A DNA stretch of 64,000 nucleotides from Bettongia penicillata ogilbyi (Eukaryota; Chordata; Mammalia; Diprotodontia; Potoroidae). The DNA is taken from assembly GCA_023548195.1 (NCBI GenBank), contig JAJHZJ010000014.1, positions 16,813,718 to 16,877,717 on the forward strand, given 5' to 3'. This document shows positions 36,727-49,224 of this stretch, one piece after another. Under the pieces are notes generated by a model. That model did not search any database. It saw only the letters and a program-made list of their open reading frames with translations, and was not told the DNA's origin. The translations under genes were made by a program, and so were the position numbers. The first letter of the stretch is position 1, and each line of letters begins with the position of its first letter.

Positions 36727-37879
36727 AAGGCAGATCAGTGCAGCATAAGGGAGAATCAGAAACAAGAGAACTCATTAATCCATTGTTTAACAAAATGGCA
36801 CACAAATTACCTAAGAAAAACATTTCTTATTTAATAAAACTGCTGGGAAAACTAGAAAAGTCTGCCAGCACATATTCCGAACTATATTCCATAACATGCT
36901 CTAAATTTGTAATGCTCTAAACCTGACCATAATATTAAAGATCATACTAGTAAAAAATGAGAATAAAAGAAGATTATATACCTCTCACAACTATGGTTAG
37001 GCAATGTATTTTTTACTAAACAATGGAGAGAAGTAATTACCAAAGATAGAAAAGAGAACTGATTATATGAAATGGAAAAGCTTCTATTAAAAAATATTTA
37101 TATAAATTTTTTTAAAGGGTTTGGTATCCAACATATATAAATAATTAACATACATACATACATGCCTGCAAATATAAATGACTGAAAACCATTCCCTAAG
37201 AGGTGACTGACTGGTCAAAGGATATAAAATAAACAGTTCTCAAAAGGAGAATTGCAAACTATTAATAACCATATGAAAGAAATCCAAATCACAATAAGAG
37301 AAAGGCAAATCAAAACAATCCTGAAGTTCTACTTTACAATGTTTTAATTTGACAAAAATAACATAAGATAGGAATGCTCAAACGTTGAAGGGGTTGTGGG
37401 AATCTAGTTGGTGCATTGTTTGTGAATCAGCCCAATCATTTTGGAAAGCAATTTAGAATTATAAAATAAAGTACCTAAATTTCCATGTTCTTTGATCTAG
37501 AGATTACATTACTAGGCTTATACTTAAATAATAAGAAAATTCCCATACACACCAAAATATTTATAGCAGCACTTTTTGTGATAGCAAAAAACTGGAAACA
37601 AAGTATAGGCCTATCTATGAATTAGAAAAAGGCTAAACAAATGGCGGCACTTGAATGTAGTATTACTGTGCTATAAAAAATGATCAATGTGATGAATACA
37701 GAGAAGCTTTTTAAGATCTACAAGAACTGACGAAGAGGAAGTAAACAAAGTCAAGAAAATATACATGACCACAACAATGTAAACAGAAAGGACCCTCCTA
37801 CCTCCCAAACAAATATTCCAAAATTATAAAGGAAAAGCATGTATGGAAAGAAGATAAATGATTAGAAATATCAACTCAC

Positions 37880-38200
37880 GCCTCTGCAGGGGTCCAAAAA
37901 TGTTGTTCACTGTATATATTTTCAGACTTCCTTGATTTATTCTTGACTGGATTCACTGCTGTAAACACTGTTTTCCTTTGTGTTCTGTTACATTGCTTTC
38001 TCTTAATTCTCATTTTAATTATCTGGCCACTCTTTCCCTACGTTTTTTCCTGTATCATTCATCCTTCCACCTCCACATCACTGCCTCAGACCTACCAAGT
38101 ATGGGCAATCCCCAAGGTTCAGTCCTGGTTCCCATTTTTCTCTCTCTGCACTTTTTTTATTCATGATCCCATCAGGTCCACTGGATTTAATCAGTTATGC
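37880..38200 (+). mobile_element. L2-clade RT fragment, copy A
   Basis: Broken frame with QGSVLVP followed by 'tctctgcactttttttattc' and 'catgatccc' matches the L2 RT block GVPQGSVLGP..FSLYT. A second copy of this segment is at 39545-39790. Confidence 0.55.
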
Positions 38201-38384
38201 TTACTTTTCCTTTTTTCTTTAAAAAAAATAATATTTATGGTGATATAAAAAACAAAAGGTGTTGTAAAAACTTATTTAAAGAAAAACACAGAACAATGTA
38301 CATGGGTAGGAAACTCTACAATTAATTCACCAAAAACTTCATAACAAAATTTCAAAACTTAAATATTAAAAAAACCAAATCTTT

Positions 38385-38620
38385 CAGGAAGCAAAGAGGA
38401 AGACTTTCACATGTCAAGGAAAAATAGAATTACATAAGATTAAAATTTGTTTATGAAAAATGGAAGAAGTGGAATTTGATATTCCAAAAAGCAATGGAAT
38501 TTGGTTTATGAGCCCAAATAACTTATCCTTCAAAGTTGAACTCAACAATGAATAAAGAAGGAACCTCAGGAAAAGAGAAAAATTAATTCATACCTTCTGA
38601 AGTAACCAAAGGTGAGCAAG
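38385..38620 (+). mobile_element. L1/HAL1 ORF1 C-terminal fragment
   Basis: 'gaatttgatattccaaaaag' and 'caatggaatttggtttatg' parallel the end of ORF1 in the 54-56 kb element (55503-55570). Strongly diverged. Confidence 0.45.
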
Positions 38621-39119
38621 ACGTCTGATTTGCAAATTCATCAAATGTAAGAGACCTTAATAAGCTAAACTCGTAACAAGAAAAGACTCCCAGAACCATT
38701 AAAACAAACAAAAAAACCTCCTGGAGTACCAGTGAGAAAACAAAATGAATATTTACAAGGACCTTCAGAAATATTGGTTAAATAGTCACATAAAAAGAAC
38801 ATCTAATCACAGGCTAAAGGAGACAGAGAAAAAGTAGATCTTCAGAAACAAATCCATATCAAGGATGAAAGGAGACAAAATAATATCCTTTCAGAAATCC
38901 TACTTTGTCTAAAAGTCATGGTACCCCCCCAGGTCCTGGAAAAAAACAGGAATTATTTTATGGGATGGAGTAGGGGGTAACAATCATTGGGTTCATGGGT
39001 ACTGACTGATAGAGATGAAATTTACCTAGAATCTGGAACAATGGTCTTATTTTTCAGATGGGTGATCTGAGTTGTAATACAAGCAGTTAATAAAGACAAA
39101 GCCTGTACTCAGCCTGGAT

Positions 39120-40320
39120 TATCCAATTCTAATTTCAGGGCCTGTGAAATTTTTCTCCCTCATTAGTGAATGACAGTTCATTCCCCCAAGACAGCTGGGG
39201 GAATGAGTTTCTTGAGTGTTAATATGGCTGATTCCAGGTTTTGCATAAGGCAAAGTAAAGGTCTTAGATTCTACCAAATATTCTGCCTTTCATCTTTAAT
39301 CTCTCTTTTAGTCACTGGCTCTTTCCCCTCTACCTGCCAGGTCACCCTTAGCAAACCTGCATTTGATCATTACAAGTTAAATTCCTCTATCCATTTACAG
39401 TCAAACTCCAAGAAAGGGTTTTTTTGTTTTTTTTTTTTGAAAACACTCCTATTTTCTCACTTCCTTTGCCATCTTGCCTTCTGATTCCATCACTTGACCA
39501 AAGCTGCTCCCTTGAAGATTACTAGTGACATTTTAACTGCTTCATCTTATGACTTTTCTCAGTCTTACGCTGGAATTCATTCTCCTCCTATGTGTTCTGT
39601 GTTGGTTTTCATTTTAATTATCTGATTCTTCTTTCTTTTTGTCCTTTCCTGAACCATCCTCCTTCTTCTGCCTACTGTGGGCAGTACCCCAGGCTTTGTC
39701 CTGTTTCCATTTTTTTTCTCTATACACACTTTGTTATTCATGATCCCTCTGGCTACAGGGAGTTCAATGATCATTTGTAAGTAGATGATACTCATATATA
39801 TAATATATAAAAATATATACACATACACATATATGTGCCATACTCTCTCGAGGAAATTCCAATCTATTATGTCACCAAATCTCTGCTGGTTATCCTGTTC
39901 TCAGGATATCTTATATCCAATAATTACTGATTCTTATTGATTCAATTTCTATAACATATCTGTATCAGTACCCTTCTCTTTAGTCATACACCCTCTACTC
40001 TGGTTCAGGACCTCATTATCTTTTACCTAGACTACTGCAGAGACCTCCTAAACACTCTTCTTGCCTCCAAGTCTCATCATTCTCTAACTTATCCATTACA
40101 TAGCTGCCAAACCGGCACTCCAAAAATATAGATCTGGGGTGCGGGTGAGGAGGGAGTGCATTATATACTCCTGCCTACTCCTCCCCCCCCATTTATTAAC
40201 ATTCCCTCCCTCTTTAAATGTCTATTTATACTTACGTACTTTTGTGGATACAGTGTCTAGCATCTATCTTGCTTATAAGGAATGCTTAATCACTATCTAA
40301 TGAATTGAACTGAAGGCATC
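39120..40320 (+). mobile_element. L2-clade LINE, RT and 3' region, decayed (copy B)
   Basis: In order: TGSFPSTCQV-like frame at about 39316, a 'gaagattactagtgac' block, the SVLGP-like segment at about 39690, 'ctcattatcttttacctaga', 'ctactgcagagacctcct' at about 40015 and an L2-like terminus to about 40320. Multiple stops. Confidence 0.65.
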
Positions 40321-40774
40321 TGGAGCTTCTTCCAAAGTTCTATGCTATTTCCTTCAGGAATGAATATTCCTGGATATAGGGCCCCTCAGAAGGTCTTTCA
40401 ACCAAAGAAAGCTGGGAAGAAATTTAATCACATTCTTACTTGGGCTAGACAAAGGAGTGGATAAGTTTTGTCTTTCAGAAGTCACATACTACAGGAACAT
40501 TTATATGCAAAGGTCACAAATGGGAGATTAAATTCTAAGAGTATTCCAGAAGAGGAAAGGAGCAAGAAAGGAGGTGAATTAAATGAACATTTCTTGGAAA
40601 AGGATGCCAGGGATGTTTGTTATTCCAAATGAAAGATAATTATGGATCTGGCATGCAAAAGGGTGATTTATATATGCTGGGGGGAAAAGGGAAAAAGAAA
40701 AAAATAAGAATAGAATCAAGGAACATGAGCTTAGCTTTAAGGAGTAGACAACATGATATCCTGGGCATATTATA

Positions 40775-41040
40775 CAAGACAGAAATTATTAAAAATAATG
40801 ATGATGATGAAGATGATAAGGTTGCAAAGTACTTCACAAATATGATCTCATTTTAACCTCACCACTACATTGGGAGGTAGATTCTATTATTATCCTCATT
40901 TTGTAGATGAGGATACTGAGCCTGAGAGAGGTTAAAATGACTTGCCCAAGGTCACAGATAAAACGTTGAGGCTAGATTTAAACTCAAATCTTTCTGACTT
41001 CAGGTTCAGGGCTCTATCTGCTGCACCACCTAGTTGCCAA
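40775..41040 (+). mobile_element. MIR-like marsupial SINE
   Basis: 'aaagtacttcacaaatatg', 'tgtagatgaggatactgag', 'gacttgcccaaggtcacag' and the terminal 'ctgcaccacctagttgcc': nearly complete. Confidence 0.85.
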
Positions 41041-41939
41041 GAAAGATCCCATTATTTACCAAAATATCCCTATCTGTACATGTTTATCATACAATCAGAA
41101 ATGAATATGACATAAAACAAAAGGTAATGAAAAGAAATTTTGGGGGAAAAGGAATAAAAATTCCTTATATGACTGAATGTAAGATGATGTATAAATATTG
41201 TGTTTGCCATCAGGCAAGAGAAGGTGGACATGTGCAACAGGAGAGAGAGAAATGTTGATCCCTATAACAATAAATTTAGATATGTATAGCTAAATCTGGG
41301 GGTCTTTTCTGGCTGTACCACCAAAATAATTTACCTCTTTCTTTTTGTAGTTTTGGTCAGCCTTCCAAGATCAGCTAATTAATGGTAAAGCTCTACCAGT
41401 TTTTTCTTTAGTGAAGGGAACAGTGTGTGAGAGTAACACACTAAGTAGAATTAAGGTCTGGTACAACACTATTACAATTTATGGTTACTTTCATCGGAAA
41501 CAAGTCCCTATAAGAAAAAATTCTCAGTTCTCAGACAAGTTAAGGTGGTAGCTGGTATGACTTCAATAATAAGCAACAAAAATCTTCAAGAGTACATTGT
41601 TCTGATTTGCTCTTTTTTGTTTTCCATGTCACAGGATCAATTAACTTACATATACTTTATTTTCCTATTTGCCTACTTGTGATGTTCTAGCATAACTATC
41701 ACTTTCAAAAAAGTGAAATTTCTTAGATTTCCTAGAAAGAGAAACAAAAAGGGCTGACATGGGAAGGAAAGCATTTTAAGTTCATGACCTTCTGAGGAAA
41801 AAAAGTACTACAATGATTTGAGGTAGATTATGGAGCTGTTATGAAATAATAATATATATTATTTATTGAGGGTTTAAGGCGGTTCAGAAAAAGAGTCCAC
41901 TACAGGAAACCTCATTGCTGAGTATTAAGTGCCAGTCAA

Positions 41940-42125
41940 ACCGGGACTCTATAAACCTCAAAATCTCATTTGATGCTCACAGCATCCTGAGGTAGATAAT
42001 TATCTTCATTATCCCCTTTATCTGTAGTAGAAGAAAGAGTCTGTGATTACAAAACTAATATATATCTGAGGAAGAATTGGAACCCACATCTTACCAACTC
42101 TGTAACACCAATACGATACCCATAG
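41940..42125 (+). mobile_element. MIR-like SINE fragment
   Basis: 'aaatctcatttgatgctcac', 'agcatcctgaggtagata', 'gaattggaacccacatctt' in MIR order. Confidence 0.6.
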
Positions 42126-42184
42126 CAGCTGCTATGAATATGCATATGTATTTCAAGGGAAGATTCACAAAATATAATAAACTC

Positions 42185-42560
42185 TCTTCCTCAAAGACAA
42201 AACCAAAACTTTTATTTACAACATGCTATTAGGGAGCAAGTCACTCGTCACCAATTCAGAGAGCACCAACATCTTAAGCATTCTTTCTGTTAGGGTTCCC
42301 CACAAACAAGTTCGCTTACACAAAATTCCTCCCTCCACCTGCTCATGCTAGCTTCTGTCTCCCTAACTTTCTATTTCAGTTAAAATTTCGTTGTGTAAGC
42401 TCCTCCCACACTTTTTCCACTGGGCAAGCTCCTCCTACAGTGGGCTCCATGTGACTCAGGATGTATCACTGCTATGAGCTGGGCCAGAGCTCAAAGCAGG
42501 ACACCTAGGCCTATTAATGGATGGGGAAGATCTTCCTATTCCATTAACATTATAAGCTCC
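42185..42560 (-). mobile_element. possible LTR of an endogenous retrovirus
   Basis: A comparatively GC-rich block bounded by AT-rich DNA, with a minus-strand AATAAA near its left edge and two repeated 'aagctcctcc' words (about 42400 and 42426). No coding remnant nearby. Class assignment is tentative. Confidence 0.3.
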
Positions 42561-43494
42561 AACTTTTGTACTTTTTCCCTGATAAGCAACTCTACCTTTT
42601 ACCAAGATTTAATCATCAATGAAATTCTTTATTTTGGAAAAGGAATGGTTTAAGGAACATGGTTAGGTAAGATTATTATCCTCTAATAAACTTGCTTCTT
42701 TCTATATGATACATTTATGTCCTATGAAGTTAGATTTTTCAACCTTTGATTATTTTTTGCAACACTACTACTACTAATATTTGAAATTCCATCCTTTTAA
42801 ATAAAATATTAGGAAAAATGCTTGGAAAGTGCTATCCCTTCTATGAAATACCCCTTGATACTGAGAGATAATCAAAGAACACCATACTGACACATCTTTT
42901 TCTAGACTTAGGCAAATGAAAGGTATAATAAGTCCATATGTGTAAGCCATATACAACTCAATAATTCATTACATGTAAGAGGCAAACTATATACTGGAGT
43001 GTCACAGTATGGAACCTGAAGGTCTGCATTACTCTTAACTCAGTTTGGGAATAATTCATTTCTCTTGTAAATAAAGTATCTAAATGCTATTTACTAGTTC
43101 CTTTTCAGTTGAGAGTCTATGATTCTACTGAGGGCCAAGAAAATTTGTTTTCTTTGACTAAATTTGAGGTTTGTACATCAGATGTATGACAGAGCTTTCT
43201 TTATACAGGAAAATGAAATCACTTCCCTACTGTGTTCTGCTTTCACTCAAATTAAAAGTTAAAAGAACTTTCAAAGTAGTATTGACTGTAATATTCAAAT
43301 GACACCAGACCGCAGAGTAGATATTAGGATTAAGAAAAAAGTGAGACAAGTAAAAGCCAGAAAGTTAATATGCTTGGTGAAGCTAACAATATACATGATA
43401 TGTAACTATAGAGGAAATTATATGTCAGTGAAATAAGTGTAAAGTAAGTTGAAACCATAAAGGTTTGTGAAAGAATAGCAATGATGTTAAAAGA

Positions 43495-43640
43495 AATGGC
43501 AGTGTATAGCAGATAGAGTGCTGGCCTATCAGGAAGAAAACCTGGATTCAAATCCCACCTCTGATGTTAGTTAGCTGGATGACACTGGGCAAGTCACTAA
43601 GTCTCTGTATAATCTTATGTGGAAATATGTAAAACTCTTT
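43495..43640 (+). mobile_element. tRNA-derived SINE, 3' truncated
   Basis: 'gcagatagagtgctggcc', 'cctggattcaaatcccacc', 'gacactgggcaagtcacta'. Confidence 0.8.
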
Positions 43641-43839
43641 GAAAAAAGGAGTTTTTAAGAAAAAACTGATCATTACGCATCTAATATTTTCCAAGGGAGA
43701 GAGCTGCTTTGAGTATCCAAATATGCTATTCTTAATAAAGTTTATAAATTAACAAAATTTTAAGTATAAAGGATTAGACTCTCAACCTTTTGTGAATATA
43801 ACAGGATATAAAACTGTTGGAATGAGTGTTCTCCCTGCT

Positions 43840-44300
43840 AATCTCTATGTTCTTTAGAGGTTCATTTCAAGTGCTATTTTCTAAGCAAACTCTTTCCAAC
43901 TTTCCCCTGCTGCTAGTGCTCATGAAATTTATTTATATTTAAGAAGTCATTTGGAAAATGCCTACTGGTCAAAAAAAGGTGCTAAGATACAAAGACAAAC
44001 TCAAAATAGTCCCTTGCCCGTAAAGAATTTATGACAGAAGTATAAGTAAATGCAAGATATATATAAAGTAATTTCAAAAGTAATTTAGGGTGGGGCAGAG
44101 ACCATGTAGAAGAGAAGGAAAGCCCTGATATAGGAGGCTAGAATTCCACAAGGGATTCCAAGAAATTATGATGGACCACACTCCTGATGAACTATTGCCT
44201 AAAGAATATCTAACAGGTGAGAGAGCTTGCCAGAACAGAGAATACTTGAGGGGGAATAATTTAAAATCTCTTAACTGGCTATTAAAATACATAAGAAATA
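43840..44300. mobile_element. L2 end fragments
   Basis: About 43840-43935 reads as forward L2 near its 3' end ('gttcatttcaagtgc', 'ctgctgctagtgct'). About 43940-44300 reads as reversed L2 3' end ('ggtgctaagatacaaagac', 'aatagtcccttgcccg'). Both diverged. Confidence 0.45.
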
Positions 44301-44307
44301 GATGGAT

Positions 44308-44560
44308 GTCCTAGCTAGGTTGCACAATGGACAGAGTGCTGGGCCTGGAATCAGGAAGACTTAAGTTCAGATCTGGCCTCAGACATTTACTAGCTGTGTC
44401 ATACTAGGAAAGTCACTTAACCCTGTTTATCTCAATTTCCTCATCTGTAAAATGAACTAGAGAAAGAAATGATCCAGAATCTTTCTCAGGAAAACCCTAA
44501 ATGAGGTCACAAAGAGTTACATTATTGTAATGACTGGATGATGATGATGACAACAGCAAG
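44308..44560 (+). mobile_element. tRNA-derived SINE, near full length
   Basis: 'aatggacagagtgctgggcc', 'aagttcagatctggcctcag', 'tactagctgtgtcat', 'tttcctcatctgtaaaatga' and 'aaatgaggtcacaaagagtt', with a short GAT repeat at the end. Confidence 0.9.
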
Positions 44561-44849
44561 ATGTCCCAATAAACTATTTTGTAAATTTCAATTTTCACTC
44601 TTAAAGATGTCACATCTATACTCAATTTTTAATGTGTAGCACATTTAGGAACATCAAGTCTATTCCTAACAGTATGAAAATAATGAATACAAAACAGCAA
44701 ATAAAGATTTGTATAAATTTTTATGATTGACCAGTAATGCTGAAAAGTATATTATTTAAGAATATGAATAATACTATAATGCTTGTTCTTCCTCTCTCCT
44801 CTCCTCTGGGTGTTCTGTCCAAAGTAAACTACATTTGTAAATTTTGATG

Positions 44850-45385
44850 ACCGAAACTTACCTAGTTGTTAACTTGGTGTTTACTGGGTAGATTTCTTTC
44901 TCAAAGACCAAGCCTTAAACCCAATTCACTCTGGAGCTCATAAATTGGACAATGATAAGTCCCCGTCCAAGCACCACTCAATGGTTATTTTGGGGCCTTC
45001 CTGGCTCAGAATTAATATAAATAGTAACTGTTTCTCTTTTGGCCAGAAACCCTGAGGGTCTTCCCCTCCCAGTTTTTTTTTCTTCTTCTTGATTAAAGGG
45101 GCTACCTCTTGACTTACTTCTGAAAGAGGCCTAATTCACAGAACTGGGCACTGCTTCTCTCAAAGTGAGAACCTGAAAAGACCTTAGCTTAAAAGAGCCA
45201 ACATCTCCCACTGCATCCTGGCCATCTCCAGTCATCCTGACTGAAATCTGCCAACTGGATCCAGATGACTCTGGAGGAGAAAGTGACTTTGCACAGACCT
45301 CCCTCACTCAAATCAAACCATGTTATCATCTCCCTTACGTCATGGTCCTCTTTGAGAACAAAGTACAAACTATAACCACAATATG
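44850..45385 (+). mobile_element. probable solo LTR / marsupial interspersed repeat
   Basis: I recall this as a common marsupial repeat ('gcatcctggccatctccagt', 'ggatccagatgactctggag', 'cctccctcactcaaatcaaa'). A TATA box (TATAAAT, 45016-45022) and ATTAAA (45092-45097) in the same direction fit an LTR. No viral gene remnants flank it. It is antisense to RALGAPA1 and ends about 110 bp from the exon at 45493. Confidence 0.55.
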
Positions 45386-45482
45386 TGCAGAAACTGAATA
45401 TTGAATTGATTAAATATTTTTTAGCAACATATAAGAAATATCTACCTTGGAAAGTGGTCTAAAGAAAGGAAATATACCATTA

Positions 45483-45620
<138 letters not shown>

Positions 45621-45744
45621 CTAAATCAGAAATTAGAAAGTTATTTTAGAATTTAATATATTCATTAAAATACTAACACAGACGTACAATTCTTTTAGGA
45701 ATATTAGTCTGGTATCTCAATTGTATTCTATGATAACTAATATA

Positions 45745-45915
45745 TGTATTTATATAATGGAAAGAGAACAGGACTTGGAGTTAAGTGACCTGGCTTCAGA
45801 TCTCCGCTATGATACTAGCTCTATAACCACTGGTAGAATAACTTTTTCCTAGGCCTCAGTTTCCTCATCTGTACATGGAGATACAGGATTACTGTGACAA
45901 AGAACTTTGTAAATT
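45745..45915 (+). mobile_element. MIR/tRNA-type SINE fragment
   Basis: 'ggacttggagttaagtgacc', 'tggcttcagatctccgc' and 'ggcctcagtttcctcatctg'. Confidence 0.75.
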
Positions 45916-45999
45916 TTTAAATACAAATACATTACTATTAATAACCCCCCAACACAGAATTCTACAGAATCCACATGTAAAAATACTGTAGTACTAATA

Positions 46000-46222
46000 A
46001 TAATGATAATTAGTATTTATATAACACTTAAAGGTTCGTAGGACACTTTATAAATATTACCTCATTGGATCTTCACAAAAACCTTGGGAGATGGGTTCTT
46101 TCATTATCTCCATACTACAGATGATGAAACAAAGCTGGCAGAGGCTAAATGACTTTTCTAGGGTCATATAGATTTCCAAGTTCTGCGCTTGATCCACTGT
46201 GCCACCTAGTTCTACCCTTCCT
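46000..46222 (+). mobile_element. MIR-like marsupial SINE
   Basis: 'tagtatttatataacactta', 'tacctcattggatcttcac', 'tactacagatgatgaaac' and terminal 'gatccactgtgccacctag'. Confidence 0.8.
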
Positions 46223-46498
46223 CCTATGCTAATGCAGAGAAAATTCACTTTTCTACCACCACTGACTCTTTAATTTTGATTGAGTGGTTTTGGCGAATTC
46301 TTGCTAAGGTTTTTTTTTTTTTTTTGCGCCATGATTTTTCTTGTGGAAGGCTTGGACAATAAACATGGGAATGGGAAACTGTCTCACTCATCCCCTGACT
46401 CATGATTAGGCTAAGGACATAATTAATTCTTAAGGAAGAATGCACATACTTTTTTTTTCTGGAAGTAGAAGTGAATAACTTAGCAAATATATTATTTA

Positions 46499-46684
<186 letters not shown>

Positions 46685-47597
46685 CTAGGAAAACAAGAAA
46701 GTAATATTAACAAAACATTGCATACAATATGTGAAAACATGCAGAACAGATACCAATCGCTGCCAATTGTCTATGATATCAAATTTTCCTAAGAAATAAA
46801 GAGATTAAGAAAGTTTAAAATAGGATTTTAAAATGTTCAGTGTGAATATCAATAAAACATGCGAGACACCGGAAATATAATTAAAAAAAGGGAAAGCATG
46901 GGTAAAAGAAATTCACATATAATCAAAACATTCTCTTTTACCTAAGTTTCAATTTCTTCCTTTACAAAGCACATGCTGAATAAAATTAAAATATAGAAAG
47001 ATGGATGGGTTTGAGTTTCATTTTCTTTTTGAATACTCTCCTTGAATAAGAGAGATTTATCACTTTCGATTTAACAAATTTATTATTGGCTTATTTACTT
47101 TAGCATGTTATAAATTTCTTCTCAATTTTTACTAATAATTGTTAGATCCTAGAGATTTCATTTAGACATTTAAACTGCTCACTAATTGTTACACCACAGG
47201 CAATGAGGCAGTTCACTTTTTCGAGGGAATCAGTCCTTTCTACCAAAGAGGACTCTTCAATTTATATAAGGACTACTTCCTATTCAATTACTCCATCTCT
47301 TCCTATTTGCAGCTCAAGTAACAGTCAAGATCTCAGGGACGTAGGTGGGAGGTCTGATTTTTGCCTCTCAGTAACCATTTACATCCTTCCCGGTCTTGCT
47401 AATTTGGCCTTTCCCTGCTGCTGTCTTCCACTCTACTCCATATCCATGCCATGCACTATCTCCCCACTGACTAAGGGAGACCAAGACACAGTTTCTATTG
47501 AATAGTGAGAGGGATAAGATCACTGGGCATAGCTCACCCACTTATCTGCAACCTTTCTTCCAAACTGAGCATGAGGGCTTACGTAGGACCACTCCCA

Positions 47598-47832
47598 GGG
47601 GCAGCTAGATGGTTCAGTGAATACAGATAGCCCTTGAAGTTAGGAAGAGTTGAGTTCTGGGTTAAGGCACTTACTAGCTGTGTGAGCCTGGGCTAGTCAC
47701 CTAACCTCTCTCTGCTTTAATTCACTAGTAAAGGAAATGGCAAACTGCTCCAATATCTTTGCCAATAAAACCCCATGGACAGTATGGTTCATGGGGTTAT
47801 GAAGAGTCATATATGACTGAAAAAAAAAACCT
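47598..47832 (+). mobile_element. tRNA-derived SINE, full length
   Basis: 'ggggcagctagatggttcag', 'actagctgtgtgagcctggg', 'aatatctttgccaataaaac', 'gtcatatatgactgaaaaaa' with a short A tail. Confidence 0.88.
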
Positions 47833-47924
47833 GTTATACCAATCACTATGTATCCATGATGCTACCAGGTTAGGACAACAGAGGGAGGGCACTGGCAGTA
47901 GAAGGGGAAAGTTCTTCTGTATCC

Positions 47925-48110
47925 TTAATTCACAAGATCATATAGAACTGAAAGGAACCTCAGATAACTTCTTCATTTTATAGATGAAGAAAGAAGAAAG
48001 TAAAGTACAGTCCCAGGGTTCCTCTGCTAGTAAGTGAGAAGGAATTTGAATCCAGGTTTTTCTTACTCCATCCATCATCAGCCACAAAGCATTTGACTAT
48101 CTAAGGCTCT
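47925..48110 (+). mobile_element. MIR3-like SINE
   Basis: 'gaactgaaaggaacctcaga', 'cattttatagatgaagaaa', 'gaatttgaatccaggttt'. Confidence 0.65.
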
Positions 48111-48289
48111 ATGATCACAAGTGCTTGTAATTGAGAAAAGTAAGGACAGATACAGTTGAATATAGAAAATGTACACAACCACATAAAGAGAATAAATACA
48201 AATAAATACAAAGTGGAAAAGTGAAGACTTACAGACAGTGACAGTGTTCATAAAGTTCAGTACTTGAAGAACTGACATCTGTAAGAGGG

Positions 48290-49025
48290 ATCAGATTTGG
48301 TTTACTCAAGAGGAAAGAGCTATGGCCAATGAGTATAAGGTGTAGGGAGATAAATTTTGGCTTGGTATAAATTACTTGTCTAAGATTTAAAGTTTAAAAT
48401 GCAACGGATAGATCAAAAAAGGTGACAAATGAAAAAGGTCTGCAACTTTGGTAACTTTAGAATGAGCAATTTCAGTTCAGTGATGAAGCTGGAAGCTAAA
48501 TTGCAAAGGCTGAGAAATGAATGAGAGAAGAATGGGCTTGGTCAATTCTTCTGAGGAATGTGATTGATAAAGGGAGTAGATAGAGGGTAGTAAATTGAGT
48601 GGTATTTTAGGGTGTAGTGAAGGTGTTTTAAAGATGGGAGAAACTTGGGCATGTTTGAAGGCAATGGGGATGGAACCAGTAGGTAGAAGGGGAGGGGAAG
48701 AGAAGAAAGCAAAAGAGGAGAAGTATAGAGAAAGAGGGAGGAAAAGGGAAAAGAAGGAGAAAAGAAGGGTGAGGGATGAGGGAGGATGAGGTTGACTAAG
48801 GCTGAGAAAATGGAATTGAATCAAAGAGGTGCTGGCATTAGCAAGAAAAGTCACATCATTGTCAGAGACTGAGGAAAAGGGAGTGGGGTAGGATGTCACT
48901 GGATTTTGAAATGAAGAGAAGGGGAGTAAAAGCAACAGATGGCAAATAGCTTTAAGCTCATCATTAGAGTTGGAGATGATGTCCTCAGGTGAGAGACTGG
49001 GGAAAGTATGGAAAGTCATGGTCAC
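48290..49025 (-). mobile_element. L2-clade LINE fragment, RT N-terminal region
   Basis: The minus-strand frame near 48477-49049 contains GSIPIAFKHAQVSPIFK, the L2 RT block that precedes the catalytic core, and 'SLSPEDIISN' upstream of it. The 190-codon frame is a chance-preserved relic with many substitutions and lacks the catalytic motif. Confidence 0.7.
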
Positions 49026-49026
49026 A

Positions 49027-49150
49027 GTCAGTAAACATTTATTAAGCACCCATTATGTGCCAGGCACTGTGATAAATCATGGGGATAACATCTTCAGGGA
49101 ACTTACAATCTAATAGGGGAAGATAAAGCTGAAAAAGGGGAGGAAGCCTG
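49027..49150 (-). mobile_element. L2 3' terminus
   Basis: 'aaacatttattaagcaccca', 'ttatgtgccaggcactgtga', 'acttacaatctaatagggg', reversed L2 end abutting the RT fragment. Confidence 0.75.
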
Positions 49151-49224
49151 AGAAGAGAAAGTTTAGTTGGGAGTGACAGGGAATCAATCAAAGAAGAATG
49201 AAGGAGGATCGTCTTGCTGCACTG

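Larger units (their letters stand above)
35560..37870 (+). mobile_element. decayed L1: ORF2 3' part and 3' UTR
   Basis: Broken frames at about 35640-35860 match the post-RT region of marsupial L1 ORF2 ([29 protein letters not shown]). From about 37230 the L1 terminal region follows ('aagaaatccaaatcac', 'gcaaatcaaaac', 'tttatagcagcactttttgt', 'atagcaaaaaactggaaa'). Many stops. Two SINEs are nested inside. Confidence 0.75.

Noticed and set aside
46312..46325. T14 run as a SINE tail or a polypyrimidine tract for an exon
   Set aside because: It is too far from the acceptor at 45620 and not joined to a recognisable SINE.
48477..49049. 190-codon open frame on the - strand as a possible gene
   Set aside because: It contains a recognisable L2 reverse-transcriptase block but lacks catalytic motifs and lies in decayed LINE sequence.
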